A stretch of 6,171 nucleotides of DNA from Paracoccaceae bacterium (GCA_003511785.1 DOIS01000051.1:1-6171); one strand, 5' to 3'; numbered from the stretch's first letter, positions 1 to 6,171 are shown. The notes: generated by a model not told the origin, from the letters alone. Numbers and translations: made by a program.

Positions 1-2
1 TG

Positions 3-2141
3 GGCCAGATGCACCTGCGCGCCGGGCCGCAGCAGGGCTGGGCCAGCGGCACCTTCGAGGCCGCCGCCGACGGCTGGCGGCTGGCGCTGGATGCGGCGCT
101 GGACCGGGTGACGCCGGCGCGCCTGCTGGCGCTCTGGCCGCGCGGGGCGGTGGTCAAGCCGCGCGAATGGGTCGAGAAGAACATGCTGGGCGGGGTTATC
201 AGCGACGTGAACTTCGCCCTGCGCGGGCAGCCCGGACAGCCGCCCGAGCTTTACGGCGATTTCGACTTCGCCGAGGGGCGCGTGCGCTTCAACCGGCACA
301 TGCCGCCGCTGGAGAACGCGGCCGGGGTGGCCTCGCTCGCGGGCGACCGGTTCGTGGTCAGCGCCACGCAGGGCGAGATCACGGCCGAGACGGGCGGCGC
401 GCTGGACATCTCGGGGACAAGTTTCATCATCCCCGACGTCACCATCAAGGATCATGCGTCGGGCATCATCCGCGCCCGCCTCGAGGGGCCGGTGACGGCG
501 GCGCTGTCGCTGCTGAACCGCCCGCCGATCTCGGTGCTGCGCGAGACGGATCTGCCCGTGGATATGGCCGAGGGGCATCTGCGCGCGCAAGGCACGGTGC
601 ATACCCCGTTGGAGAAGAACACCCCCTTCGAGGAGGTCGAGTTTCACGCCGCGGGCACGATCACTGACCTGAAGAGCGACATGCTGATCCCGGGCCGCAC
701 CCTGCGGGCCGACACGCTGGCGCTGACCGCCGATCAGACCCGGGTCGTGCTGGAGGGCGAGGGCCGTGTGGACGGGGTGCCGGTCACTGCGCGCTGGCGC
801 CGGCCCATCGGCAAGGGCGCGCCGAAGGGCAGCCGGGTCACCGGGCGCGTGGCGCTGTCGCAGGACCTGGTCGATACCTTCGACCTCGGCCTGCCGCCGG
901 GCAGCCTGTCGGGGCGCGGGCAGGGGGAGTTCACGCTCGATCTGGGCGCGGAGGCGCCGCCGCGCCTGGCGCTGCGCTCGGACCTCGAGGGGCTGGGCCT
1001 GACTGTCCCCGCGCTGGGATGGACCAAGCCGCGCGCCGGCGCGGGCCGGTTCGAGCTGACCGGGACGCTGGGCGACCGGCCGCGCGTCGATCACCTGATG
1101 CTGGATGCTGCCGGGCTGGAGGCCACCGGATCGGTGCTCAACCGCGAAGGCGGCGGGCTCGAGCGGGCGCTGCTCGGTTCGGTGCGGCTGGGCGGCTGGC
1201 TGGAGGCCAGTCTCGAACTGGTTGGCCGTCCCGGCGCGGCCAGCCCCGACCTGCGCATCCATGGCGGCACGCTCGACATGCGCCGCGCCACCTTCGGCCA
1301 GGGCAGGGGCGCGGGCGGCGCCCCGGGGCCGGGCCGGATAGAGGTCAGCTTGCGCCGCCTGCAAGTGACCGACACCATCGCGCTCACCGATTTCTCGGGC
1401 GAGTTCTCGGCCCGGGCCGGGTTGCAGGGCAGTTTCCGGGGCAGGGTGAACGGCGGGGTGGCGGTCACCGGCGAAATCGTGCCGCGCGGGGAGCGGAGCG
1501 CGATCCGTCTGCGCTCGGACGATGCCGGCGGGGTGTTCCGCTTGGCCGGGGTGCTGCGTCAGGCGTCGGGGGGGCGGTTCGACCTGACCCTGATCCCGGT
1601 GGCGCGCGAGGGTGAATACGACGGCACGCTGCGGGTGACCGACACCCGGATCAAGGACGCCCCGGCCATCGCCGCGCTCTTGAACGCCGCCTCGGGGGTG
1701 GGGCTTCTGGACGAGTTATCGGGACAGGGGATCTGGTTCTCGGAGGTGGACGCCCGGTTCCGCCTGACCCCCTCGCATCTCACGCTGCTGGGCTCGAGCG
1801 CGGTGGGCCCGTCGATGGGGCTGTCGATGGACGGGCGCTATGACCTCAACGCCGCGCGGCTGGACATGCAGGGGGTGATCTCGCCCATGTATCTGCTCAA
1901 CGGCATCGGTTCGATCCTGACCCGCAAGGGCGAGGGCGTGATCGGCTTCAACTACACGCTGCGCGGCCCGGCCGCCGACCCCTCGGTGCAGGTCAACCCG
2001 CTCTCGGCGCTGGCACCGGGGATGTTCCGCGAGATCTTCCGCCGCGCGCCGCCAAGGATCGAGGGCGCGCCCACGCCCGGCCCGGCGCCGGTCCGGGAGC
2101 CGGGCGAGGGGGGCATCAGCGGACAGGCCGGAGACCGCTAG
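3..2141 (+). CDS. AsmA/YhdP-like envelope protein, C-terminal part (5' end outside window)
   Basis: The reading frame is open from the left edge, so this is a partial gene; the first in-frame ATG at 9 is unlikely to be the true start. The visible 712 residues are a long run of beta-rich repeats (alternating hydrophobic/polar stretches, many Gly, phrases such as 'GDFDFAEGRVRF' and 'RLDMQGVISP'). The C-terminal block (about residues 559-680) matches the AsmA-like C-terminal domain as I know it: an 'LLNAASGVGLLDELSGQGI' stretch, then a GEG-x-IGFNYTLRG segment near 644-656 and an NPLSALAPGMFREIFR ending near 665-680. A Pro/Gly-rich tail of about 30 residues closes the protein. Family members (AsmA, YhdP, TamB, YdbH) are anchored in the inner membrane by an N-terminal helix, cross the periplasm, and are implicated in lipid movement to the outer membrane. 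The N-terminal anchor would lie upstream. The family call is firm; equivalence to YhdP specifically is only probable. queA follows 62 bases downstream on the same strand. Confidence 0.85.
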   Translation, partial: GQMHLRAGPQQGWASGTFEAAADGWRLALDAALDRVTPARLLALWPRGAVVKPREWVEKNMLGGVISDVNFALRGQPGQPPELYGDFDFAEGRVRFNRHMPPLENAAGVASLAGDRFVVSATQGEITAETGGALDISGTSFIIPDVTIKDHASGIIRARLEGPVTAALSLLNRPPISVLRETDLPVDMAEGHLRAQGTVHTPLEKNTPFEEVEFHAAGTITDLKSDMLIPGRTLRADTLALTADQTRVVLEGEGRVDGVPVTARWRRPIGKGAPKGSRVTGRVALSQDLVDTFDLGLPPGSLSGRGQGEFTLDLGAEAPPRLALRSDLEGLGLTVPALGWTKPRAGAGRFELTGTLGDRPRVDHLMLDAAGLEATGSVLNREGGGLERALLGSVRLGGWLEASLELVGRPGAASPDLRIHGGTLDMRRATFGQGRGAGGAPGPGRIEVSLRRLQVTDTIALTDFSGEFSARAGLQGSFRGRVNGGVAVTGEIVPRGERSAIRLRSDDAGGVFRLAGVLRQASGGRFDLTLIPVAREGEYDGTLRVTDTRIKDAPAIAALLNAASGVGLLDELSGQGIWFSEVDARFRLTPSHLTLLGSSAVGPSMGLSMDGRYDLNAARLDMQGVISPMYLLNGIGSILTRKGEGVIGFNYTLRGPAADPSVQVNPLSALAPGMFREIFRRAPPRIEGAPTPGPAPVREPGEGGISGQAGDR

Positions 2142-2145
2142 GCTC

Positions 2146-2174
2146 TGGCCAAGCCCGCGCGGCCCGACTATATG
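2146..2174 (+). promoter_or_regulatory. Possible sigma70-type promoter for queA
   Basis: TGGCCA (2146-2151) and TATATG (2169-2174) are separated by exactly 17 bases, and each matches 4 of 6 positions of the TTGACA/TATAAT consensus. The TATATG is a small AT patch in otherwise very GC-rich sequence. Initiation would fall near 2181, about 20 bases before the queA ATG, giving a short leader. The match is weak and found by eye; read-through from the upstream gene is equally possible. Confidence 0.3.
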
Positions 2175-2203
2175 CGCGCGGCGTGACCAACCGGACCCCG
2201 ACC

Positions 2204-3259
2204 ATGAAGCTCAGCGATTTCGATTTCGACCTCCCCGAAGACCTGATCGCCACGCGCCCCGCCAGCCCGCGCTCCTCGGCGCGGCTCCTGCTGGCGCTGG
2301 GCGATACGATCTCGGACCGGGTGGTGTCCAACCTGCCCGGCCTGCTGCGCCCGGGCGACCGGCTGGTGCTCAACGACACCAAGGTGATCCCGGCGCGGCT
2401 CTCGGGTCTGCGCCACCGCGACAGCTTGCAGGGCGCTGTCTCCGCCCGGATCGAGGCCACGCTGCTCGAGCCGCGCGCGGATGGCTGCTGGTCGGCGCTG
2501 ATCAAGCCGCTGAAGAAACTGCGCGTGGGCGAGGAGATCGTCTTTTCCGAATCGCTCTCGGCCCGGCTCGAGGCGGTGGAGGAGGGGCAGGGGCATCTGC
2601 GTTTCAACCTGAAGGGCGAGGATTTCGACGCGGCCCTGGCCCAAGCCGGCGCCATGCCGCTGCCGCCCTATATCGCCGCGCGCCGACCCGCCGACGCGCG
2701 CGACAAGCAGGATTACCAGACCGTCTGGGCGCGCGAGAGCGGCGCCGTGGCCGCGCCCACCGCCTCGCTGCATTTCGACGAGGCGCTGCTGGCGGCGCTG
2801 GAGGCGCGCGGCGTGGCGTTCAGCCACGTAACGTTGCATGTGGGGGCGGGCACCTTCCTGCCGGTCAAGGTCGAGGACGTCACCACCCACAGGATGCACG
2901 CCGAATGGGGCCGCGTGAGCCCGCAGGCCGCCGCCGAGATCGCCGCGACCAAGGCCGCCGGCGGGCGGGTGATCCCGGTGGGCACCACCGCGCTGCGCCT
3001 GATCGAGAGCGCGGCGCAGGCCACCGGCCGGATCGCGCCCTGGGAGGGCGAGACCGACATCTTCATCTATCCCGGCTTCACGTTCCGCGTGACCGACGCG
3101 CTGATGACCAATTTCCACCTGCCGAAATCGACCCTGATGATGCTGGTCTCCGCGCTGATGGGACGCGACCGGGTGATGCGCCTCTATGACCACGCGGTGC
3201 GCGAGCGGTATCGCTTCTTCTCCTACGGCGATGCCTCGCTGCTGATCCCCGACGGCTGA
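2204..3259 (+). CDS. queA: S-adenosylmethionine:tRNA ribosyltransferase-isomerase QueA
   Basis: QueA transfers and isomerises the ribosyl group of S-adenosylmethionine onto 7-aminomethyl-7-deazaguanine at position 34 of tRNAs with GUN anticodons. This yields epoxyqueuosine, the penultimate step of queuosine synthesis in the cytoplasm. The 351-residue length is normal for the family. Conserved blocks run the whole length: the MKLSDFDFDLP start, LNDTKVIPARL (about 56-66), AAPTASLHF (183-191), HVGAGTF (212-218), MHAEW (231-235), VIPVGTTALRLIES, and TNFHLPKSTLMMLVSALMG (302-320). I chose ATG 2204 because family proteins begin MKxSDFDFDLP. An in-frame GTG at 2183 would add seven unconserved residues (MTNRTPT). 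No clear Shine-Dalgarno sequence precedes the ATG. The usual partner tgt is not adjacent on the right; an MFS gene follows after 192 bases. No truncation or missing motif is seen. Confidence 0.98.
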   Translation: MKLSDFDFDLPEDLIATRPASPRSSARLLLALGDTISDRVVSNLPGLLRPGDRLVLNDTKVIPARLSGLRHRDSLQGAVSARIEATLLEPRADGCWSALIKPLKKLRVGEEIVFSESLSARLEAVEEGQGHLRFNLKGEDFDAALAQAGAMPLPPYIAARRPADARDKQDYQTVWARESGAVAAPTASLHFDEALLAALEARGVAFSHVTLHVGAGTFLPVKVEDVTTHRMHAEWGRVSPQAAAEIAATKAAGGRVIPVGTTALRLIESAAQATGRIAPWEGETDIFIYPGFTFRVTDALMTNFHLPKSTLMMLVSALMGRDRVMRLYDHAVRERYRFFSYGDASLLIPDG

Positions 3260-3265
3260 GGCGGC

Positions 3266-3312
3266 GCAAAATTCTTCAAAGAATTTTGCCAAGAAAATTC
3301 GAATTTTCTTGG
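3266..3312. repeat. Tandem AT-rich perfect palindromes (REP-like or terminator element)
   Basis: Seven bases after the queA stop lie two adjoining inverted repeats. The first (3266-3289) has arms GCAAAATTCTT / AAGAATTTTGC around a two-base CA loop. The second (3289-3312) is a perfect 24-base palindrome with half-site CCAAGAAAATTC. They share base 3289. The core 7-mer AAAATTC and its complement GAATTTT occur in the order 3268-3274, 3281-3287, 3294-3300, 3301-3307. The two middle copies can therefore also pair with each other, giving an alternative fold. The patch is AT-rich in a GC-rich region. The position suits the 3' end of the queA transcript or a dispersed intergenic repeat, but it lacks the GC stem plus U-run of a classical terminator, so its function is not established. 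Confidence 0.8.
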
Positions 3313-3359
3313 ACCCGGGCGGGGTTGTTCGCGTTTTCCGGGCGGGTTACGTCGGAAAC

Positions 3360-3374
3360 CGACCCCGGCGGTCG
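3360..3374. repeat. Small GC hairpin upstream of the MFS gene
   Basis: CGACC (3360-3364) and GGTCG (3370-3374) form a 5-base stem around a 5-base loop, about 80 bases before the MFS start. A stem this short is expected by chance at this base composition, so it may mean nothing. The rest of 3313-3435 shows no gene and no clear promoter. Confidence 0.2.
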
Positions 3375-3451
3375 CAAACGGCAAGGGCCGCCCGGCGCGC
3401 GGTTTCGTATCAGGGCGCCAATCCACCGGCCAGACAGGGAGGCCAGAGGCG

Positions 3452-4735
3452 ATGTTCCAGGTTCTGACCAGCGCATGGGCGCTGCTGCTCGGCATGATGC
3501 TGCTGATGGTGGGCAACGGGTTGCAGGGCACCCTGCTGGGCGTGCGCGGCGAGATCGAGGGGTTCTCGACCTTCGAGATGTCCTACATCCTGTCGGCCTA
3601 TTTCATCGGCTTTCTCGGCGGCTCGCGCATGGCGCCCGAAATGATCCGCCGCGTGGGCCATGTGCGGGTCTTCGCGGCGCTGGCCTCGTTCATCTCGGCG
3701 GTGATGATCCTCTATCCCGTCTTCACCCACCCCTATGCCTGGTTCCTGGGTCGGGTCATCATCGGCTTCTGTTTCTCGGGCGTGTATGTCACCGCCGAGA
3801 GCTGGCTCAACAACGCCGCCGACAACACCAACCGGGGCAAGGCGCTGTCGCTCTACATGATGGTGCAGATGTTCGGCATCGTTAGCGCGCAGGCGCTGCT
3901 TCTGGTGGGCGATCCCTCGGGCTATGTCACCTTCGTGATCGCCTCGGTGCTGATCTCGATCTCCTTCGGGCCGATTCTGTTGTCGATCAGCCCCACGCCG
4001 GCCTTCGACACCACCAAGCCGATGACCCTGGTGCAGCTCTACCGGATTTCGCCGCTGGGCTGCGTGGGCATGTTCCTGCTGGGCGGGGTCTTCGCCTCGC
4101 AGTTCGGCATGGGCGCGGTTTATGGCGCGCAGGCCGGGCTCAGCCTGGGACAGATCTCGATCTTCGTGGCGACCTTCTACATAGGCGCCACGCTGTCGCA
4201 ATACCCGCTGGGTTGGCTGTCGGACCGGATGGACCGGCGCTTCCTGATCCTGGTGGTGGCGGCCATTGGCGGTTTGGGCTCGCTGGTCGGCATGTTGCTG
4301 GGCGGCAATTTCGCCATGCTCCTGGTGGGCGCCTTCGTGATCGGCGGCATGTCGAACCCGCTCTACTCGATGCTGATCGCCTACACCAACGACTATCTCG
4401 AACACGAGGACATGGCCGCCGCCTCGGGCGGGCTGGTCTTCATCAACGGGCTGGGGGCCATCGCCGGGCCGCTGATCACGGGTTGGTTGATGGGGCCTGC
4501 GCTGTTCGGGCCTTCGGGCTTCTTCCTGTTCATGGCGGTGCTGCTGTTCACGCTGGCCGGATACGCCGCATGGCGCGCGACGCAGCGGGCGAGCGTGCCG
4601 GTGGACGAGACCGCCAGCTATGCGCCGATGTCGCCCACCTCGACCGCCGTCGCGGTCGAGTTCGCCCAGGAGGCGGCGATCGAGGAGGCCGAACAGGAGG
4701 CCGAAGAGGAGCCCGAGCCGGAAAAAGCCGCCTGA
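3452..4735 (+). CDS. MFS transporter, YcaD-like, with acidic C-terminal tail
   Basis: This is a 427-residue inner-membrane permease of the major facilitator superfamily; the substrate cannot be read from the sequence. Twelve hydrophobic segments can be placed: roughly 5-29, 41-60, 72-92, 95-115, 130-152, 157-177, 199-225, 233-253, 264-285, 289-312, 325-348 and 352-373. The MFS motif A is clear between segments 8 and 9 (GWLSDRMDRR, 254-263). The equivalent loop between segments 2 and 3 is degenerate (MAPEMIRRVGH). The ESWLN at 116-120 and the nearby NRGKALSLYMMV resemble the YcaD branch as I recall it. Start ATG 3452 is supported by AGGGAGG at 3436-3442, nine bases upstream. Residues 375-427 form a tail outside the membrane, Glu-rich at the end (EEAEQEAEEEPEPE). 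The gap on its left, with palindromes, suggests it has its own promoter, though I could not identify one. Confidence 0.93.
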   Translation: MFQVLTSAWALLLGMMLLMVGNGLQGTLLGVRGEIEGFSTFEMSYILSAYFIGFLGGSRMAPEMIRRVGHVRVFAALASFISAVMILYPVFTHPYAWFLGRVIIGFCFSGVYVTAESWLNNAADNTNRGKALSLYMMVQMFGIVSAQALLLVGDPSGYVTFVIASVLISISFGPILLSISPTPAFDTTKPMTLVQLYRISPLGCVGMFLLGGVFASQFGMGAVYGAQAGLSLGQISIFVATFYIGATLSQYPLGWLSDRMDRRFLILVVAAIGGLGSLVGMLLGGNFAMLLVGAFVIGGMSNPLYSMLIAYTNDYLEHEDMAAASGGLVFINGLGAIAGPLITGWLMGPALFGPSGFFLFMAVLLFTLAGYAAWRATQRASVPVDETASYAPMSPTSTAVAVEFAQEAAIEEAEQEAEEEPEPEKAA

Positions 4736-4755
4736 ACGCGCCGTTTATGTCGCCC

Positions 4756-4802
4756 TGTTGCAATTCGTGACTGTCCTGCCAGTGTAAACAAAAGGTAAAA
4801 CT
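4756..4802 (+). promoter_or_regulatory. A-rich patch, possible promoter region of the DUF924 gene
   Basis: TTGCAA (4758-4763) resembles a -35 box. It is followed by TGTAAA (4783-4788) at a long 19-base spacing and by GGTAAAACTT (4794-4803). The patch stands out as low GC between two GC-rich genes and sits 35-80 bases before the DUF924 start. No hexamer pair has both good spacing and a good match, so this marks a likely regulatory zone rather than a defined promoter. Confidence 0.25.
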
Positions 4803-4835
4803 TGGGTGACGCGGCGGCAAACAGGGTGAAGGGCC

Positions 4836-5417
4836 ATGACGGGGTCTAACGAAATTCTCGAGTTCTGGCTGGACGAGCTTTCCCCGGCCGATTGGTACAA
4901 GGAGGACGCCGCGCTGGATGCGAAGATCCGTCAGCGGTTCGAGGCCACCTGGACGCGCGTCGCGCAGGGCGCGCTGGCGCAATGGCTGACCTATCCCAGC
5001 GGCGCGCTGGCCTATATCATCCTGACCGACCAGTTTCCCCGCAACATGTTCCGCGGCGAGGCGCGCGCCTTCTCGACCGACCGCGCGGCGTTGGCCGCCG
5101 CCAAATGCGCCATCGACAAGGGCTGGGATCTGAAGATCGACGAGCCCGCGCGGCAGTTCTTCTACCTGCCGTTGATGCATTCCGAGAATCTCTGTGACCA
5201 GGAGCGCTGCGTGCGGCTGATGCTGGAGCGGATGCCGGAGACAGGCGCGGCGAACCTGCTGCACGCCCGCGCCCATCGCGAGGTGATCCGCCAGTTCGGG
5301 CGGTTTCCCTATCGCAACACCGCGCTGGCCCGCGCGACCACGGCGCAGGAGGCCGAGTACGTGGCCGCCGGCAGCTATGGCGAGACCGTGCGCAGTCTGC
5401 AAGCGGCCGCCGGCTGA
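4836..5417 (+). CDS. DUF924 family protein
   Basis: This 193-residue soluble protein has the hallmarks of the DUF924 family, whose biochemical function is unknown to me. It opens with ILEFWLDELSPADWY (about 7-21). The blocks that follow are a YIILTDQFPRNMFRGEARAF region (DQFPRN at 65-70), FFYLPLMHSENL (LPLMHSE at 111-117) and FGRFPYRN (154-161). Length and block order are normal, and the fold is expected to be all-helical and TPR-like. Conserved His115, Asp65 and Arg69 may mark a functional surface, but that is inference. The start ATG 4836 has AGGGTGAAGGG at 4823-4833 just upstream. The gene is convergent with the minus-strand gene ending at 5579. No signal peptide or membrane segment is present, so a cytoplasmic location is likely. 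Confidence 0.94.
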   Translation: MTGSNEILEFWLDELSPADWYKEDAALDAKIRQRFEATWTRVAQGALAQWLTYPSGALAYIILTDQFPRNMFRGEARAFSTDRAALAAAKCAIDKGWDLKIDEPARQFFYLPLMHSENLCDQERCVRLMLERMPETGAANLLHARAHREVIRQFGRFPYRNTALARATTAQEAEYVAAGSYGETVRSLQAAAG

Positions 5418-5425
5418 GGCCGAAA

Positions 5426-5447
5426 GGCGCCCGGACCGGGGGGCGCC
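5426..5447. terminator. GC-rich hairpin after the DUF924 gene
   Basis: GGCGCCC (5426-5432) and GGGCGCC (5441-5447) form a 7-base perfect stem with an 8-base loop, beginning eight bases after the DUF924 stop. An alternative inner fold, CCCGG-A-CCGGG at 5430-5440, overlaps it. No T-run follows, so it is not a canonical intrinsic terminator, although its position suits a transcript end. Confidence 0.4.
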
Positions 5448-5465
5448 GGGCGAGGGGCCGATGTC

Positions 5466-5530
5466 GGGCAGGGGGCTCTGCCCCCGTCCCGTGCCGGGAC
5501 TCCCCCGAAGTATTTTTCGCAAGAGGAAAG
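5466..5530. repeat. Compound hairpin intergenic element (Rhodobacteraceae-type repeat)
   Basis: Two perfect hairpins stand side by side: GGGGGC-TCT-GCCCCC at 5471-5485 and GTCCCG-TGC-CGGGAC at 5486-5500. An alternative stem GGGCAG / CTGCCC (5466-5471 with 5478-5483) competes with the first. They are followed by a C-run, a T-rich stretch CGAAGTATTTTTCG (5506-5519) that can itself close four base pairs, and CAAGAGGAAAG. From memory, this layout (GC hairpins, then CCCCCGAAGTATTT and an A/G-rich end) recurs widely between genes in Rhodobacteraceae genomes; I could not search to confirm that. It lies between two convergent genes, so it may act as a transcription end for either strand. The remaining bases of the gap, 5531-5578, show nothing further. 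Confidence 0.65.
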
Positions 5531-5578
5531 CCCGGGGTCCGGTGCAGGGTTCGGCGGGTCGCGCACCCGCAGCCGTTG

Positions 5579-6034
5579 TCAGTTCTGCGGCGCGGTGGGC
5601 TCCGGGTCGATCTCCGGCCGCGCGCAGGAGAGCAGCCCCTCCAGACCCCCGGCCAGGCGGTCGGCGGAGCGGTCGATCGCCGCGGTCATCAACCGTTCGG
5701 GCGCCTCGGACAGGCTGTTCACCCGCGCCTGCACCCCGTCCAGCCGCGCGCCCACCGCATCGAGCCGGGCCTCGACCGCGTCCATGCCCTGCCCCGGCAC
5801 CGCCTGGATCTCGGCCAGGTCGCCGCGCAGCCCGGACAGGTCGTCGCGCAGGCCCGCGACTTCCGCGCGCAGCGGTCCCAGCAGTTCGAGGTTCTCGGCG
5901 AAGCTGCCCGCCACCCGTTCGGCGGTGTTGCCGATCTGCCAGAGCAGGAACAGGCACAGCGCGATCAGGATCAGCGTCGCGTTCACCAGGGCCAGCGCCA
6001 GGTTCTTCAGTGTTTGCACGGGGGTGGCCTCCAT
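5579..6034 (-). CDS. Small membrane-anchored coiled-coil protein, function unknown
   Basis: This 151-residue protein has a short N-terminus (1-11), one hydrophobic helix (about 12-34) and a long helical region. Hydrophobic residues fall at 55, 59, 62, 66, 69, 73 and 76, and again at 87, 91, 94, 98, 101, 105 and 108. This is strict 4-3 heptad spacing broken only by a PGQG hinge at 80-83, through which the register is kept. The C-terminus (137-151) is acidic and Pro-rich. The pattern indicates a bitopic protein with a dimeric or trimeric coiled coil, probably facing the periplasm, though topology is not certain. I do not recognise a named family. The start at 6034 is preceded on its strand by AAAAGGCGGAG, and a TACACT (+ strand 6057-6052) could be a -10 box. 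Long open frames on the other strand over this gene have Arg/Pro-rich compositions typical of GC-rich shadows, so this strand is preferred. Confidence 0.8.
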   Translation of the reverse strand: MEATPVQTLKNLALALVNATLILIALCLFLLWQIGNTAERVAGSFAENLELLGPLRAEVAGLRDDLSGLRGDLAEIQAVPGQGMDAVEARLDAVGARLDGVQARVNSLSEAPERLMTAAIDRSADRLAGGLEGLLSCARPEIDPEPTAPQN

Positions 6035-6134
6035 CGCTCCGCCTTTTCGCGAGTGTAGCTTTTTGCGCCCGCGACACTAGTCTCTTTTCGATGGCGGCAT
6101 GTTGACGCGAGGGTATGTCGCGGGCATTGCGGTG

Positions 6135-6166
6135 TTGGTGAAAATGGTTTAACGCTAAACTATATT
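6135..6166 (+). promoter_or_regulatory. Possible promoter/operator near the right edge
   Basis: An AT-rich stretch at the edge contains the inverted repeat GTTTA-ACGC-TAAAC (6147-6160) directly followed by TATATT (6161-6166), a fair -10 match. TTGGTG (6135-6140) would be a -35 at a spacing of 20, longer than ideal. It may serve a gene starting beyond the window, or bind a regulator on either strand. The stretch 6035-6134 between it and the minus-strand gene holds no supportable gene. Confidence 0.25.
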
Positions 6167-6171
6167 CTCAG

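Noticed and set aside
2183..2203. GTG 2183 as the queA start
   Set aside because: It adds MTNRTPT before the family's usual MKxSDFDFDLP start. I kept ATG 2204, while noting the alternative as a finding.
2168..3292. 374-codon open frame antisense to queA
   Set aside because: Composition is His/Gln/Arg/Gly-rich without recognisable motifs, and it lies opposite a gene with full-length conserved QueA blocks. Long antisense open frames are common in GC-rich DNA.
3410..4405. 331-codon open frame antisense to the MFS gene
   Set aside because: Extremely His/Gln/Glu/Arg-rich low-complexity product, the typical reverse shadow of a transmembrane coding sequence in high-GC DNA.
4548..6077. 509-codon minus-strand open frame spanning three genes and two gaps
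   Set aside because: It crosses the DUF924 gene, the hairpin element and the MFS end, and changes character along its length with no domain. The minus-strand frame at 5579-6034 in another phase has a coherent membrane helix and heptads.
5377..6105. 242-codon plus-strand open frame over the coiled-coil gene
   Set aside because: Arg/Pro/Ala/Ser-rich without structure; it runs through the hairpin element and is best explained as a shadow.
6146..6166. CtrA-type binding site (TTAA-N7-TTAA) at the right edge
   Set aside because: Only one TTAA half is present; the second half at the required spacing is missing on both strands.
1..6171. CRISPR array, tRNA/rRNA genes, insertion sequence ends, phage or defence genes
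   Set aside because: No regularly spaced direct repeats, no tRNA-like cloverleaf in the gaps, and no transposase, integrase or nuclease-like protein in any supported frame.

Overview
The window is high-GC DNA with strongly GC-biased codon third positions. It reads like the chromosome of an alphaproteobacterium, most likely of the Rhodobacteraceae (Roseobacter/Paracoccus side). That placement rests on protein character and on an intergenic element of a type I recall from that family. It is an inference, because no rRNA or other marker gene is present. The content is mostly ordinary chromosomal housekeeping. I see no phage, insertion sequence, CRISPR array, tRNA, rRNA or defence genes.

Layout, left to right. 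(1) Bases 3-2141 (+) are the C-terminal 712 codons of a large AsmA/YhdP-like envelope protein whose N-terminus lies outside the window. (2) After a 62-base gap, queA (2204-3259, +) encodes the S-adenosylmethionine:tRNA ribosyltransferase-isomerase of queuosine synthesis. (3) A 192-base gap starts with two back-to-back perfect palindromes at 3266-3312. (4) An MFS transporter (3452-4735, +) has 12 predicted membrane segments and an unusual acidic C-terminal tail. (5) A 100-base gap holds an A-rich patch and leads to a DUF924 protein (4836-5417, +). (6) A 161-base gap between convergent genes carries a GC hairpin and a compound hairpin element. (7) A small membrane-anchored coiled-coil protein (5579-6034, -) follows. 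(8) The last 137 bases are an upstream region with a small inverted repeat and no gene I can support.

The genes do not form an obvious pathway. The AsmA-like protein concerns the cell envelope, queA acts on tRNA in the cytoplasm, the MFS protein is an inner-membrane permease of unknown substrate, and the last two have no assigned function. The first four genes share a direction, but the palindromes and A-rich patch in the gaps suggest more than one transcript. The items most worth a second look are the two intergenic palindromic elements and the coiled-coil protein. I find no convincing evidence of a new multi-gene system here.
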